Positions 53,575-62,406 of a stretch of DNA of 64,000 nt are shown piece by piece. The position numbers were made by a program, and so were the translations under genes. Every line of letters begins with the position of its first letter. Position 1 is the first letter of the stretch. Source of the DNA: Croceimicrobium hydrocarbonivorans (GTDB taxonomy: Bacteria; Bacteroidota; Bacteroidia; Flavobacteriales; Schleiferiaceae); contig NZ_CP060139.1 of NCBI RefSeq assembly GCF_014524565.1, positions 2,239,501-2,303,500 of the forward strand, in the 5' to 3' direction. The notes under the pieces were generated by a model that saw nothing but the letters and a program-made list of their open reading frames with translations, searched no databases and was not told the DNA's origin.

Positions 53575-55599
53575 TTATTCTTTCAATACCTTCAAAAACA
53601 GACTTTCACCATTGGCTTGGCTGAGCTTTAAAATGTAGAGGCCGGCAGGGGCCTTGATTTCCAGATCTAATTCGGGTTCAGCATGGAGCTCCCCGTGGTC
53701 CACTAATTTCCCGTTGGCTTCAAAGAGGCTATAGGAGACGGCCTGCTGGAAGGCTCCCAGCTTAATTTTTACTCTGCCTTGGTTGGGGTTGGGGTAGATT
53801 TCCAAGCCTAGGGGTAGCGGATTATTCAGGCCAATTCCCTGGATATTATAGCAAGCTGAAGTGTCGCTACAAAAGCCATTGTCGAGAATTACGGCGTAGT
53901 GGCCATCTACAATGGGGTTAAAAGTTTGCAAGGTATCACCTGTTAAAAGATTGTATCCATTGGCGCTGCATTCTAGCCATTGATAGTGGGCATTGCTGTC
54001 TTGAGCACTGAGGCTAAAGCCGGATTGGATTACCGAAGTATCCGGTAGATCAATATGTAAATCGATCATTACAACGCTATCGCAGTATCTTAAAGAAGGA
54101 AAGCTGTCGAGGTAAAACCCACTCTGAGTCCAAACTTTGCTTCCACTCCCGGAAGTATAATCAGCACAAGTATAAATGCTAAAAGTGTCGATAGGCAAGC
54201 TTTCGCAGAAGCGCAGATTATAGAGGTAAACATCTTCGTATTGAGCGTTTAAGTTTAGAGAATCCGGGCTGGGGTCGAAATCAAATCGGCCAAAGAAACT
54301 GCCTGCAACAAAGAGATTTTCACCTTGAAAGGCCATAACTGTTTTACGATCCGTTCCAGCGGTAGTTCCAGCCCAAAATAAGCTGTCATTGGGCTCGTAA
54401 ATCGCGATAAAGTCCTCCGTGGAAAAACCGGCGGTACTTAGGGTATGATTCCCCGAACCCAGGTTGAAGTCAATACTACCAATAAAATTCCCACTAAGAT
54501 GCAGTCGGTCCATCTCATCGATAAAGAGATTTTCGATGGACATATTACTAGTGCCGGTTAGTTGAATGGCCTTTTGGAAATTACCCGCTGAGTCGAGTTT
54601 AAGGCAGTAGCCGGATCGGAAATTATTGAAAGGCTGCAGCGTATAGGTACCGGCTCCGGGGTCCATATCTATAGTGCGGGGGAAATGTCCAACGGTAAAT
54701 ACTTGACCCGAGTCATTAGCCAGTATGGCATGGGCGGCATCGTCGCCAATACTGCCGAGGTGCTGGCTCCAATTAAAATTACCGTTACTGTTGTAGTTAA
54801 CAATGAAGAAGTCGCGGCCCCCACTGGATTGATATTGAATAGGGTTTGCACTGCCCGGATTAAAGATGATGGAGTCGCTGAAATTTCCGCAGAAATAAAT
54901 TTGATCATTATGTAGGGTCAGATCTTCTACGCCATTGTAACTATTGCCACCGGCATTCCGTACCCATCTGAAATCTCCGGTCGCATCCAAGCTGAGTAAA
55001 AAGAGATTCGTGTAATAGGTGGGACCCATCCAGGGATCATTGAAGTAATTGTTAGTGAGGGTATGGAAAGAGGGGCCGGGATCAAAATCGGTGCTGCCGC
55101 TGTAATGCCCCCCGATGTATAGGTTTCCCGTATTATCTATCGCTATGCTAAAGGCGCGAGCTTCTCCATTAATAGTCTTGGTCCACTGGTGGGTACCGCT
55201 GGCGTCGTATTTATAAATCTTGGCCCCATTGTATTGCTGATAGCTGGTGAAAAATAGATTGCCATTGGTATCCAGCGTTAGGCCACCGGGGTTTCCTTGT
55301 CCGGGTGAGTTGACCCAAAGGAGTTGACCTCCGGCGCTGTATTTAGCTAAAAAGAGTGCTCCTGAGTTTGCGCCTACCAAAGCGGGTTGGCTACTGTCTG
55401 GGTCAAACTGTGCCGTTCCGGTAAAATAACCGTAGCAGTAAATATTGTTGACAGAGTCAAGCTCAATGGCCGTGGCATAGTCGATATAGGTTCCGCCAAA
55501 ATTATGGGCGAAATCCAGTCGGGGTTCCAGAATTTGACCTTGAAGCAGAAGGGAGAAAAATAGCAGAAAGGCAGAGAGCGGAGCAGAGGGTTTGGACAT
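53575..55599 (-). CDS. T9SS type A sorting protein, SBBP-like repeats
   Basis: The 674-aa secreted protein has a signal peptide (cut near LLLQGQ, residue 22). The body consists of repeated blades with the pattern DSxxNIYxxGxFxGxxxFDP (NIYCYGYFTGTAQFDPDS, NLYIGGHYSGSTDFDPGP, QIYFCGNFSDSIIFNPGS), as in SBBP-repeat propellers. Residues about 590-674 form a type A sorting domain (LEIYPNPNQGRVKIKL, GLYILKLSQANGESLFLK). It is exported to the surface. Function unknown. Confidence 0.85.
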   Translation of the reverse strand: MSKPSAPLSAFLLFFSLLLQGQILEPRLDFAHNFGGTYIDYATAIELDSVNNIYCYGYFTGTAQFDPDSSQPALVGANSGALFLAKYSAGGQLLWVNSPGQGNPGGLTLDTNGNLFFTSYQQYNGAKIYKYDASGTHQWTKTINGEARAFSIAIDNTGNLYIGGHYSGSTDFDPGPSFHTLTNNYFNDPWMGPTYYTNLFLLSLDATGDFRWVRNAGGNSYNGVEDLTLHNDQIYFCGNFSDSIIFNPGSANPIQYQSSGGRDFFIVNYNSNGNFNWSQHLGSIGDDAAHAILANDSGQVFTVGHFPRTIDMDPGAGTYTLQPFNNFRSGYCLKLDSAGNFQKAIQLTGTSNMSIENLFIDEMDRLHLSGNFIGSIDFNLGSGNHTLSTAGFSTEDFIAIYEPNDSLFWAGTTAGTDRKTVMAFQGENLFVAGSFFGRFDFDPSPDSLNLNAQYEDVYLYNLRFCESLPIDTFSIYTCADYTSGSGSKVWTQSGFYLDSFPSLRYCDSVVMIDLHIDLPDTSVIQSGFSLSAQDSNAHYQWLECSANGYNLLTGDTLQTFNPIVDGHYAVILDNGFCSDTSACYNIQGIGLNNPLPLGLEIYPNPNQGRVKIKLGAFQQAVSYSLFEANGKLVDHGELHAEPELDLEIKAPAGLYILKLSQANGESLFLKVLKE

Positions 55600-55794
55600 C
55601 TTTGATTGTTTATTGGTGGCAGGAAGATAGGGAAAATGAGGGGGAATAGTTTTCGGGAGCTAGTCTTGGTGTCGAATGCTGAAAAGGAGTTTTTAATAAA
55701 TGAGATTAGATTAAAGAATAGGTTTAAACGGAAAGGACTTAGTATTTAAATGGGCAATTAGTTTAATTTAGAGACTTCTAAACCCCTGGTACTG

Positions 55795-56592
55795 ATGCGC
55801 TATTTAATTCTGGTAGTGTTTTTTGCTTTGTTTGCTTGTAAAGAGGATCCAATTACAAAGGAAAACCCGAACCCTTATCCCGACTCTTATTTTTTGGTAG
55901 GGGAATATGATGACTATGATTATCATCAAAAGTTTGATCCTCCACTAGGTCTGGGCCCTAAAACGGAAGGGCGATTTGTGGGCTTGGATCGGTTTAAGGC
56001 CTATGTGCGCTTTGATTTGGATCAGGATAGCATAGATGATTTTGAGGTTTATAACTTAATCCGCTTTGTGGGCAACTTGGACTCGGTGGTTTATGAGGAG
56101 CTGACTTTTGAGAACTTAGATAATCACTCCAATGCAGCTGCTTTTTTTATAGGGTATGGATGGATAAGGGACTCTGTTTATCAATGCAGGGATACCCTTA
56201 CGAATTTCTCAGTTACCTATAATCGCAGTAGTGCTTATCAATGTCAATTTCACGTCGACAGCCTTCTTTATGAATACAATTATTACGATGTTCTTAAAAC
56301 CCACCAAAAGGGAGATACAATCCCCATTGGTGGGAAGGATCGACTTTTAGGGCCAGCTTGCTGGTTAAAACGATCAGAAGATCATGGTGATACCCTTCAG
56401 CTTCGTTTGACCACATTCCCATCTTTTACCTCTAGCCCTACGGACACTTTTTATATTGTTGGAACTTCCTTTGATTTTGAGGATCAGGAAAGGTCGCGAT
56501 TGTTTTGGCTGAAAATGGGACTTCAGGGGGAAAGATCCAATAAGCGCTATGTCTTTTATGAAATGGCTTATAAGGCCTATAATCGTATGTAA
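55795..56592 (+). CDS. Hypothetical lipoprotein, tandem paralogue 1
   Basis: The 265-aa product has a lipoprotein signal (LVVFFALFACKED, Cys about 15). A conserved segment (ENPNPYPDSYFLVGEYDDYD, then YHQKFDPP) follows, and then a domain with DLDQDSIDDFEVYNLIRF and YQKGDTIPI-like motifs. No known family. It is about half identical by eye to the next gene over its whole length, so the pair is a tandem duplication. Confidence 0.78.
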   Translation: MRYLILVVFFALFACKEDPITKENPNPYPDSYFLVGEYDDYDYHQKFDPPLGLGPKTEGRFVGLDRFKAYVRFDLDQDSIDDFEVYNLIRFVGNLDSVVYEELTFENLDNHSNAAAFFIGYGWIRDSVYQCRDTLTNFSVTYNRSSAYQCQFHVDSLLYEYNYYDVLKTHQKGDTIPIGGKDRLLGPACWLKRSEDHGDTLQLRLTTFPSFTSSPTDTFYIVGTSFDFEDQERSRLFWLKMGLQGERSNKRYVFYEMAYKAYNRM

Positions 56593-56651
56593 ACACCTGA
56601 ACTCCTGTAGATTGGGTGGTTTATTCTCCTTAATTTTTTTTGCTAAGTATT

Positions 56652-57440
56652 ATGCGTTGCATTTTTCTGCTTTTAGTTTTGTTATTGTTTGCTTGCAAAG
56701 AGGAGCAGACGCTTCCAAGTGAAAACCCGAATCCTTATCCGGACACCTATTTTTTGGTGGGGGAATATGATGAGTATGATCATTATCAAAAGTTTGATCC
56801 TCCAATAGAACTAGGTTCTATGAGTAATGGTCAGCTGGTATCTCCCAATGCCTTTAAGGCTAGCAAGTACTTTGATTTTGATTTAGATGGTGTAAATGAT
56901 TTTAGAATAGACTATCTCATTCGCTTTAAAGAGAATGTGGATTCGATTGTTTACGAAGAACTGTATTTCGATAATCATTTCGACCCAAATAGTACACGAT
57001 CTGCCTTTTCGGGGATCTATCAAATTTATGATTCGGCTTTTTTGTGTGTGGATACCCTAACAAAGCAGTCTTTAGTCTATAATACTAGTAGTGGCTATCA
57101 ATGTCAATATCACCTGGATTCTTTTTGGTATCCCAATTTCTTTTACAATGTGCCAATTGCTTACCAAAAGGGAGATACCATTCCCATTGCTTATGTGAAT
57201 CAATTAGGGGAACCAGGGAGATGGAAACATATAAATGAACAAGATCAAAATGGAGTTCATCGCATAATCAGTTCATTCCCGGTTTTTCAAACAGATACCT
57301 TTTATGTGGTGGGGAATTCAGGACATGAGCATCAGGAGTCGGCAGAGCTTTTATGGTTAAAAATGACCGTGGAAGGAGTCGGCTGGCGGAAGAAGTACAA
57401 GTTTCACGAATTGGCTTATAAGGGATATGGGCGACTTTAA
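56652..57440 (+). CDS. Hypothetical lipoprotein, tandem paralogue 2
   Basis: The 262-aa product has a lipoprotein signal (LLLVLLLFACKEE) and the same layout as the preceding gene: ENPNPYPDTYFLVGEYDEYD, HYQKFDPPIELG, DFDLDGVNDFRIDYLIRF, AYQKGDTIPI, DTFYVVG and a final ELAYKGYGRL. I start at ATG 56652; the frame extends to a TTG at 56640. Function unknown. A Ca-binding-like DxDxDGxxD motif (FDFDLDGVNDF) is seen in this copy. Confidence 0.78.
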   Translation: MRCIFLLLVLLLFACKEEQTLPSENPNPYPDTYFLVGEYDEYDHYQKFDPPIELGSMSNGQLVSPNAFKASKYFDFDLDGVNDFRIDYLIRFKENVDSIVYEELYFDNHFDPNSTRSAFSGIYQIYDSAFLCVDTLTKQSLVYNTSSGYQCQYHLDSFWYPNFFYNVPIAYQKGDTIPIAYVNQLGEPGRWKHINEQDQNGVHRIISSFPVFQTDTFYVVGNSGHEHQESAELLWLKMTVEGVGWRKKYKFHELAYKGYGRL

Positions 57441-57532
57441 AAAGGCCAGAACTAAGTTCCTATAGGTATTTGCAAGCTGAAAAAGGGGCTGTTTTCGCCG
57501 GCGGTCAGTGGAAAGGTGAAGGCCAGCGAAAA

Positions 57533-59062
57533 CTAGTGCTTAATAAACCTAAATAGGTCTTGTCCTGCTTTAGTTTTACCCCTCACTTCAAGCAAATAAG
57601 TGCCATTAGGTAAGATAGATACATCAATCGGCTGATCTGTTTTCGTGTTTTGGATTAGTAAGGTTTTGCCCTGCAAATCGAGTACTTTGATCCTAAACTC
57701 TTCATCTGGTTCTTCAGAATGGATGGATAGAAATTGAGAGCTGGGATTAGGATAAATACTTAGCTTTTTAGGTTTCAGTGAAGCTTGTACTGATAAGGGT
57801 GAGTTTCCTTGAGCGTCTATCTTCAAGAGGAAACTTCGAGATGAATTAGAATTGGGGCCGTTCCAAGCACTGATTGGAATGATGAAGTCTCCATTACTAC
57901 TGCGTCCAATGCAATTTTTTAGACTTGTGGCACTTGCAGAAATTGGGAGGCTATCCTTGAATATTAAATGGTCTACTTGCTTTAGACCTAAGCTGTCGAA
58001 ATAGCGAAAACGGCTTACTCTAACCGTATCAATTGTGCCGGATTGGTTAGTGTTTAATAGTTGTTCTGTACTGCAAATGGAAAGCACTCCCTTATTTCCG
58101 AAAATGAGGGACTCGGTATTCCAAGGGCCGATAAAGTCAGCATAAAAAATTCTACCATTTGAACGAACCCTACGCTTTAGGTTTCCGTCGAAGTCCTTAT
58201 AAAGGTATTTGGACTGGTATCGATGGATATTGGTATTAAAGCCAATGGAGTCATAACGGAATAGAAGATCATCTTCGACTAATGTGGCCCGGAAATCATC
58301 AGCAGTTGAAATCTTAATGGAGTCGAGGAGTTGAAAGGAACTGTTGAAGTTCGCATAGTAATAGGAGTCAAGCCCGTTTTCGTACTGACTTAAATGATAG
58401 GTGGATATACCCGTTTGTGGGTTGTAAACTACTCTGGAATTAATAAATAGGCTATCCGCATTAACAAAAATCTGGTTGGATAGAATGGTTTGCAAACTAT
58501 CCAAGTCATAAGATATCAGACTGTTCCCCTTAAGGTCAAATAAATGAAGCCGATGGTTCTTTTTAAGTAAGATGTTGTGCAAGGAAAGCTGGGAGTCATT
58601 CAGAAGATGCGTGTCGAATAAATGAAAATCATACTTGTTAAAGACAAGATTCCCGGACCGGTCTCGAAGCTGTATTAGGGTTTTGTTCGGGGAGTTATTA
58701 ATTCCCGAAACATAAATGCAGTAGCCATTTGTATCGGAGAGGTAAGTGCCACCTGCCTGTTCATAGCTGTTAATTGCTTCCGTATAAGGGAGGTCGAAAA
58801 TAGATTCTTCCTGGACTAGGTTTAAGGAATAATCATAGTGCTGGATATACCACTTGGTTAGATCAGGGCCACCAAAAACACTTATTTTCTCAGAAATAAA
58901 AAGATTGATTTCTTCCCCATAATAAACCATTCCGATGGTATTGCTGTAAGCGCTGCTGCTAGGGTTTTGAGGGCTTAGCTGAATAAGCTTGGCTTGACTA
59001 AAAAGATTAGTGACGCCACAGAAATTAAAGAACAGCAATAGGCTTAAGGGAAGAAGACGCAT
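57533..59062 (-). CDS. T9SS type A sorting domain protein
   Basis: The 509-aa secreted protein has a signal peptide (LLLFFNFCGVTNLFSQA). A long beta-rich body (about 25-420) of propeller-like strands follows, with repeated DS/LNDSQL turns. The C-terminal type A sorting domain (LSIYPNPSSQFLSIHS, KVLDLQGKTLLI, GTYLLEVRGKTKAGQDLFRF) closes it. It is exported to the cell surface; function unknown. It is the last chromosomal-type gene before the accessory island. Confidence 0.83.
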   Translation of the reverse strand: MRLLPLSLLLFFNFCGVTNLFSQAKLIQLSPQNPSSSAYSNTIGMVYYGEEINLFISEKISVFGGPDLTKWYIQHYDYSLNLVQEESIFDLPYTEAINSYEQAGGTYLSDTNGYCIYVSGINNSPNKTLIQLRDRSGNLVFNKYDFHLFDTHLLNDSQLSLHNILLKKNHRLHLFDLKGNSLISYDLDSLQTILSNQIFVNADSLFINSRVVYNPQTGISTYHLSQYENGLDSYYYANFNSSFQLLDSIKISTADDFRATLVEDDLLFRYDSIGFNTNIHRYQSKYLYKDFDGNLKRRVRSNGRIFYADFIGPWNTESLIFGNKGVLSICSTEQLLNTNQSGTIDTVRVSRFRYFDSLGLKQVDHLIFKDSLPISASATSLKNCIGRSSNGDFIIPISAWNGPNSNSSRSFLLKIDAQGNSPLSVQASLKPKKLSIYPNPSSQFLSIHSEEPDEEFRIKVLDLQGKTLLIQNTKTDQPIDVSILPNGTYLLEVRGKTKAGQDLFRFIKH

Positions 59063-59167
59063 TTAACAGGCTTGGTTGGAGGATAATGCCCTAAAGGTAT
59101 TGTTTTTAGGTAATTATCATGGATTATGGTTGCCTTATGGTATTTGCAGAACAGCGGGATATTTGAA

Positions 59168-59200
59168 ATAAAAAAAGCTCCCTCCTTGCGGAGAGAGCTT
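59168..59200 (-). terminator. Terminator beside tRNA fragment A
   Basis: On the minus strand AGCTCTCTCC-GCAA-GGAGGGAGCT (one G:T pair) is followed by TTTTTTT. It follows the tRNA 3' fragment of repeat A by a few bases, as a terminator follows a tRNA gene. Confidence 0.85.
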
Positions 59201-59201
59201 C

Positions 59202-59319
59202 AGTGCCCGGAGCCGGAGTCGAATTGCAAACGGCTGTAATGGCTGTTGATAATCAATGTGTTATGTTTTTAGGGTTGATTCAATATTTGTGATTTTCGGC
59301 AAGCTTTTGGCAAACTTTT
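59202..59319 (-). repeat. att-like direct repeat A with tRNA 3' end
   Basis: This 118-bp sequence matches 63469-63586 at 110 positions with no gaps; its first 46 bp are identical. Minus-strand reading ends with TTCGACT-CCGGC-TCCGGGC-A, which is a tRNA T-loop, the 3' half of a T-stem, the 3' acceptor strand and the discriminator base. The matching 5' halves are absent, so it is not a complete tRNA. The inner part holds TTTGCC(A/G)AAA-like motifs at 59300-59317, which may be integrase arm sites. I read it as the junction of an integrated element with the tRNA gene remnant. Confidence 0.75.
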
Positions 59320-59362
59320 AATTTTGAGGATTCATTTTAATTAGTATTATTAATGAACTTCT

Positions 59363-60082
59363 TTAATTCAGGAAGCCAAATAAGTCATCACTTCCGTTGA
59401 TTAGCCATTTGGTAGATTCAGAGGTGATTGTGGCATGAAAATGTTGCATTGTTTTAAGAAAAAAAGTTGTTCCTAGTTTGCTGCTTTTTGCAAATAGTTT
59501 ACTGAGCTTTTTAGCTAATTTACCTTTCGTAGTGGTACTTAAATTTTCTCGAACTTGCTCACTTTCGGCAATAAGATCATCGCAAATGGTTGAGATTTTC
59601 GGGTTACGGCTATGGTCGATACTCCCTTCGAAATCCAACAAATACCGATTTAGATTTGGTATATCATTCAAGGATAAGGGTAAGTCGAAATCTTCATCTG
59701 CGATATTGAAGTAGCTTTCAATTTCTTTTGCCCTCTGGTCCAGTATATTGTCAGAAAGAAAATCATATTTCTTAAATCCCTGCAAGAGATCTACCCAGAG
59801 ACTTAGGTGGCTATTTATGGAGTCATGATCGCATTTTAACCATATTTTTCTGGAGGTGTTGGATGATTTGGATTGTGGTGAGTATTCAATAAGGATTTGT
59901 GTATGTCCATTATTTACCCTTTGTTCAAGAATATGGAAATAGAATTTTGAACCAGGGTTTGAGCTGATAAGTTTAACTAAGCCATTGTCGGTACTTACTT
60001 TTTCAAAAAGAGGATTTTCAGTGTCGTAAAGGGTCTTAAGTACTTTAAGAACTAAAAGTGGGATCTCTTCACCTTGATTCAT
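59363..60082 (-). CDS. Unknown island protein
   Basis: The 239-aa product has no recognised domain. The N-terminal half (about 1-115) appears mixed alpha/beta (FYFHILEQRVNNGHTQILIE). The middle is acidic (YFNIADEDFDLPLSLNDIPN). The C-terminus is basic then hydrophobic (TKGKLAKKLSKLFAKSSKLG followed by TTFFLKTMQ), which could be an amphipathic or membrane-interacting tail. It lies inside the tandem-att element, 44 bp from repeat A, and has no start-proximal consensus promoter. The upstream 190 bp (60083-60273) show nothing else. Confidence 0.6.
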   Translation of the reverse strand: MNQGEEIPLLVLKVLKTLYDTENPLFEKVSTDNGLVKLISSNPGSKFYFHILEQRVNNGHTQILIEYSPQSKSSNTSRKIWLKCDHDSINSHLSLWVDLLQGFKKYDFLSDNILDQRAKEIESYFNIADEDFDLPLSLNDIPNLNRYLLDFEGSIDHSRNPKISTICDDLIAESEQVRENLSTTTKGKLAKKLSKLFAKSSKLGTTFFLKTMQHFHATITSESTKWLINGSDDLFGFLN

Positions 60083-60330
60083 TCCTGGGGTATTAGAAAT
60101 TTAAGCGTAATGTCTAGGTGCGTTTACAAGCCATGTTCGGACGCAAATTTTATTGCTTATGTAATTCACCAGTACTTAGAAATTGGATTTTAAACTTAGT
60201 AAATTCTCTGAGAGTAATGCTAGGTACGTTATGCCTCTTATTGATATATAGCTAGGTGTTAAATTTAATCGACTGTAAGTCCCCCAAAAAATCCAACAGT
60301 TTAAAAGTGTGTAAATTTAAACTGTTGACT

Positions 60331-60597
60331 ATGAAAAAATCAAGATTTAGTGAAAGCCAGATCAGCCAGGCTTTAAAGGAGCATGAGGCTGGTAAGAAAG
60401 TACAGGATATCTGCAAGGAGTTAGGTATAAGCGCCAATACTTTTTATATCTGGCGCAAGAAGTACGGGGGCATGGATTCAGCAATGCTACGCAAGTACAA
60501 GGAGTTAGAGCGAGAAAACACGAAGCTAAAGCAGATGTATGCGGATTTGAGCTTAGACCACAGGATCCTTAAGGATGTGGTGGAAAAAAAGCTCTAG
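60331..60597 (+). CDS. IS3-family transposase OrfA
   Basis: This 88-aa helix-turn-helix protein has MKKSRFSESQISQALKEHEA, VQDICKELGISANTFYIWRK, then a leucine-zipper-like tail (ELERENTKLKQMYADLSLD). The ATG at 60331 starts the HTH; an open frame upstream to 60256 crosses the IS end and is not used. Its last codons contain the heptamer AAAAAAG at 60585-60591, where ribosomes can slip back one base into OrfB. Confidence 0.9.
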   Translation: MKKSRFSESQISQALKEHEAGKKVQDICKELGISANTFYIWRKKYGGMDSAMLRKYKELERENTKLKQMYADLSLDHRILKDVVEKKL

Positions 60598-61415
60598 GGC
60601 TCTGTCAGAAGAGGTTTTTAGCAAAGCAGATTAAAGCGGATTACGCTGTCAGTACTGCCAGGGCCTGTAAAATCATTAGCCTTGAGCGCTCTGGATATTA
60701 CTATATATCCAAGCGAGACGATAAGGAGGTAGAGGAAAAGCTACGCTGGTACGCGGAGCATTATCCTGCGCGTGGCTGCCCATTTTATACCAAGCGTATT
60801 CGTAAAGAGGGTTATGCCTGGAACAAGAAACGTATCCGCAGGGTGTACATCAAACTGGGGATGAACAAGCGCAAGAGGAAATGGAAGCGACGTATTCCTA
60901 ACCCTGACAAAGAGGTGTTGCTGCAGCCTTTAGCTCCTAACCTATGTTGGAGTGCCGACTTCATGCAGGACCGCTTAGAGAATGGTGTGAAAATGCGTGT
61001 GCTCAACATTATTGACGACTACAACCGCGAAGCTTTGGCTTGCAAGGTATCCAGCAGTTTCCCTTCCGAACATGTAGTAGAGCAATTTGAGCAGCTAATA
61101 GAGTGGCACGGTAAGCCATTTACCATAAGAACTGATAACGGAACAGAGTTTATGGCAGAAGCCTTTCAAAAGTTTTGCAAACGACATCAGATAAAACACT
61201 TAAGAATACAGAAAGGAAAACCTATGCAGAATGGCTTTTGTGAACGCTTTAACCGCACCCTGAGAGAAGACGTGCTCAACGCTTATCTCTTTGAAACGAA
61301 GACGCAGATGCAAGAGTTAATCAATCATTGGATGGAAGACTACAATCAAAACCATCCGCATTCTTCTCTTGGAGACATGTCTCCAAGAGAATTTAAACAA
61401 AGGCTTATTGCCTAA
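60591..61415 (+). CDS. IS3-family transposase OrfB (by -1 frameshift)
   Basis: This frame is -1 to OrfA and opens at 60573 without an ATG, so it is expected as an OrfAB fusion through slippage at A-AAA-AAG (60585-60591), about 360 aa in total. It contains the HTH_21-like region (YAEHYPARGCPFYTKRI-type, 60745-60810) and the DDE integrase core: D in WSADFMQD, D in IRTDNGTEF, and E in NGFCERFNRTLRED. It cuts and joins the IS ends. The coordinates given start at the codon after the slip. Confidence 0.88.
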   Translation, partial: ALGLCQKRFLAKQIKADYAVSTARACKIISLERSGYYYISKRDDKEVEEKLRWYAEHYPARGCPFYTKRIRKEGYAWNKKRIRRVYIKLGMNKRKRKWKRRIPNPDKEVLLQPLAPNLCWSADFMQDRLENGVKMRVLNIIDDYNREALACKVSSSFPSEHVVEQFEQLIEWHGKPFTIRTDNGTEFMAEAFQKFCKRHQIKHLRIQKGKPMQNGFCERFNRTLREDVLNAYLFETKTQMQELINHWMEDYNQNHPHSSLGDMSPREFKQRLIA

Positions 61416-61473
61416 AATCGATAATTTAGACCTGTTGGAATAATGGGGGACTTACACGACCAATGCAGGGTGT

Positions 61474-61566
61474 GGCTCGGTTTTACATCTAGAAAAGGGG
61501 GTATGAGACTAATATCCAGTAGGTAGTGCGACAGGGTTTCAGAATGGTAAGGTCGCGATTTAGCAA
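61474..61566. repeat. Diverged repeat R1
   Basis: This about 93-bp stretch resembles 63305-63400. The shared blocks are GGCTCGGTTTT at one end and TAAGGTC(G/A)CGATTT(A/G)GC at the other, with a looser G-rich middle. It lies between the IS and the ureohydrolase gene. With R2 it brackets the Abi-alpha/ureohydrolase pair. Confidence 0.5.
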
Positions 61567-61644
61567 CCTTAATGGATTAAAATTTGCAGTCATTGGAGTT
61601 GTGGATCGCTCTGAGATTTTCCAATGTAGTTAGATCTTCTAGTG

Positions 61645-62385
61645 TTAAGGTAATTGTGTAATTTGTCTTAATTCGGGGATAAACTTATTTTCTAAGGCTT
61701 CGCTAAAAATAGAAGCAATATCTAGAGCATTATTCCAGCCTCCACAACATTCCGGGCTTAGGCAAATTGTAATGACCGTAATTTTATTTTTTAATGTTGC
61801 CAATGATTTAGCAAACTCGTAGATGACTTCATTGGTGTAAATTTGAATGTACTCTTTGTCTAATTGGGTGAAGAAGAAATCGATGTCAATATTGATGATA
61901 CAGCGGTTGTTACTGTCTTCAATCCAAGAGTGTATTTCATGACACATGGTTAAAAAATCTTCTTCTCTTGTTATTATATCTCCTTCTTTATTTCCATCTC
62001 GATGAGTTACGAAAGTTGCTTTACCAAATATTTTTGGATACAATATTTGTAGGTTTAGAATGTAGTTGTCCCATCTAAAAATTTTAGAAGCGTTTTTTTG
62101 TTCGTATATGACTTCAAGATTTTCATATTCGCTAAAATTTAAATTTTTCAATTCAATTTTTTTGTCTATAATATATTCTTGAATTACTTCTGGTGAATTT
62201 AATAAATCATAGTGTCTATCTATGTGTAGGAATATATTTTTGCCTTCTTGATCTACTTCTTGGAGCCAGCACCATGCAGAGGCGAGATGATTATCCATGA
62301 TATAGATATTATCTTCTTTATAGAGGAAATTAACATTTTCATCAAGTGATTGTTTTAATTTATAGTGAGGTTTTTTAATCCACAT
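61645..62385 (-). CDS. UPF0489 ureohydrolase, peptide-arginase-like
   Basis: The 246-aa product matches UPF0489, a branch of the arginase/ureohydrolase superfamily. The arginase metal ligands can be placed: H33 in IMDNHLASAW, then D56-x-H58-x-D60 in LHIDRHYDLL, and D167-x-D169 in INIDIDFFF. These are the six residues that hold two Mn ions in arginase. CLSPECCGGWNNA near the C-terminus is the usual UPF0489 motif. Known relatives (OspR type, as I recall) convert Arg side chains in peptides to ornithine. The target here is unknown. It follows the Abi-alpha gene by 21 bp, so the two are co-transcribed. The DNA is clearly AT-richer than the housekeeping regions. Confidence 0.78.
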   Translation of the reverse strand: MWIKKPHYKLKQSLDENVNFLYKEDNIYIMDNHLASAWCWLQEVDQEGKNIFLHIDRHYDLLNSPEVIQEYIIDKKIELKNLNFSEYENLEVIYEQKNASKIFRWDNYILNLQILYPKIFGKATFVTHRDGNKEGDIITREEDFLTMCHEIHSWIEDSNNRCIINIDIDFFFTQLDKEYIQIYTNEVIYEFAKSLATLKNKITVITICLSPECCGGWNNALDIASIFSEALENKFIPELRQITQLP

Positions 62386-62406
62386 ATTGGTAAAAATAAA
62401 TCTTTG

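Larger units (their letters stand above)
60274..61456 (+). mobile_element. IS3-family insertion sequence, complete
   Basis: The element is 1183 bp. Its ends are imperfect inverted repeats beginning TGTAAGTCCCCCA and containing TCCAACAG about 15 bp in. It is flanked by a 4-bp direct repeat CGAC (60270-60273 and 61457-61460), the expected target duplication. It encodes OrfA and OrfB with a -1 frameshift site. All parts are intact, so it may be active. Confidence 0.9.

Noticed and set aside
59202-59240. A complete tRNA gene at the repeats
   Set aside because: Only the T-loop, the 3' T-stem and the 3' acceptor strand can be drawn. The expected 5' halves (GCCGG before TTCGACT and GCCCGGA at the start) are missing in both copies.
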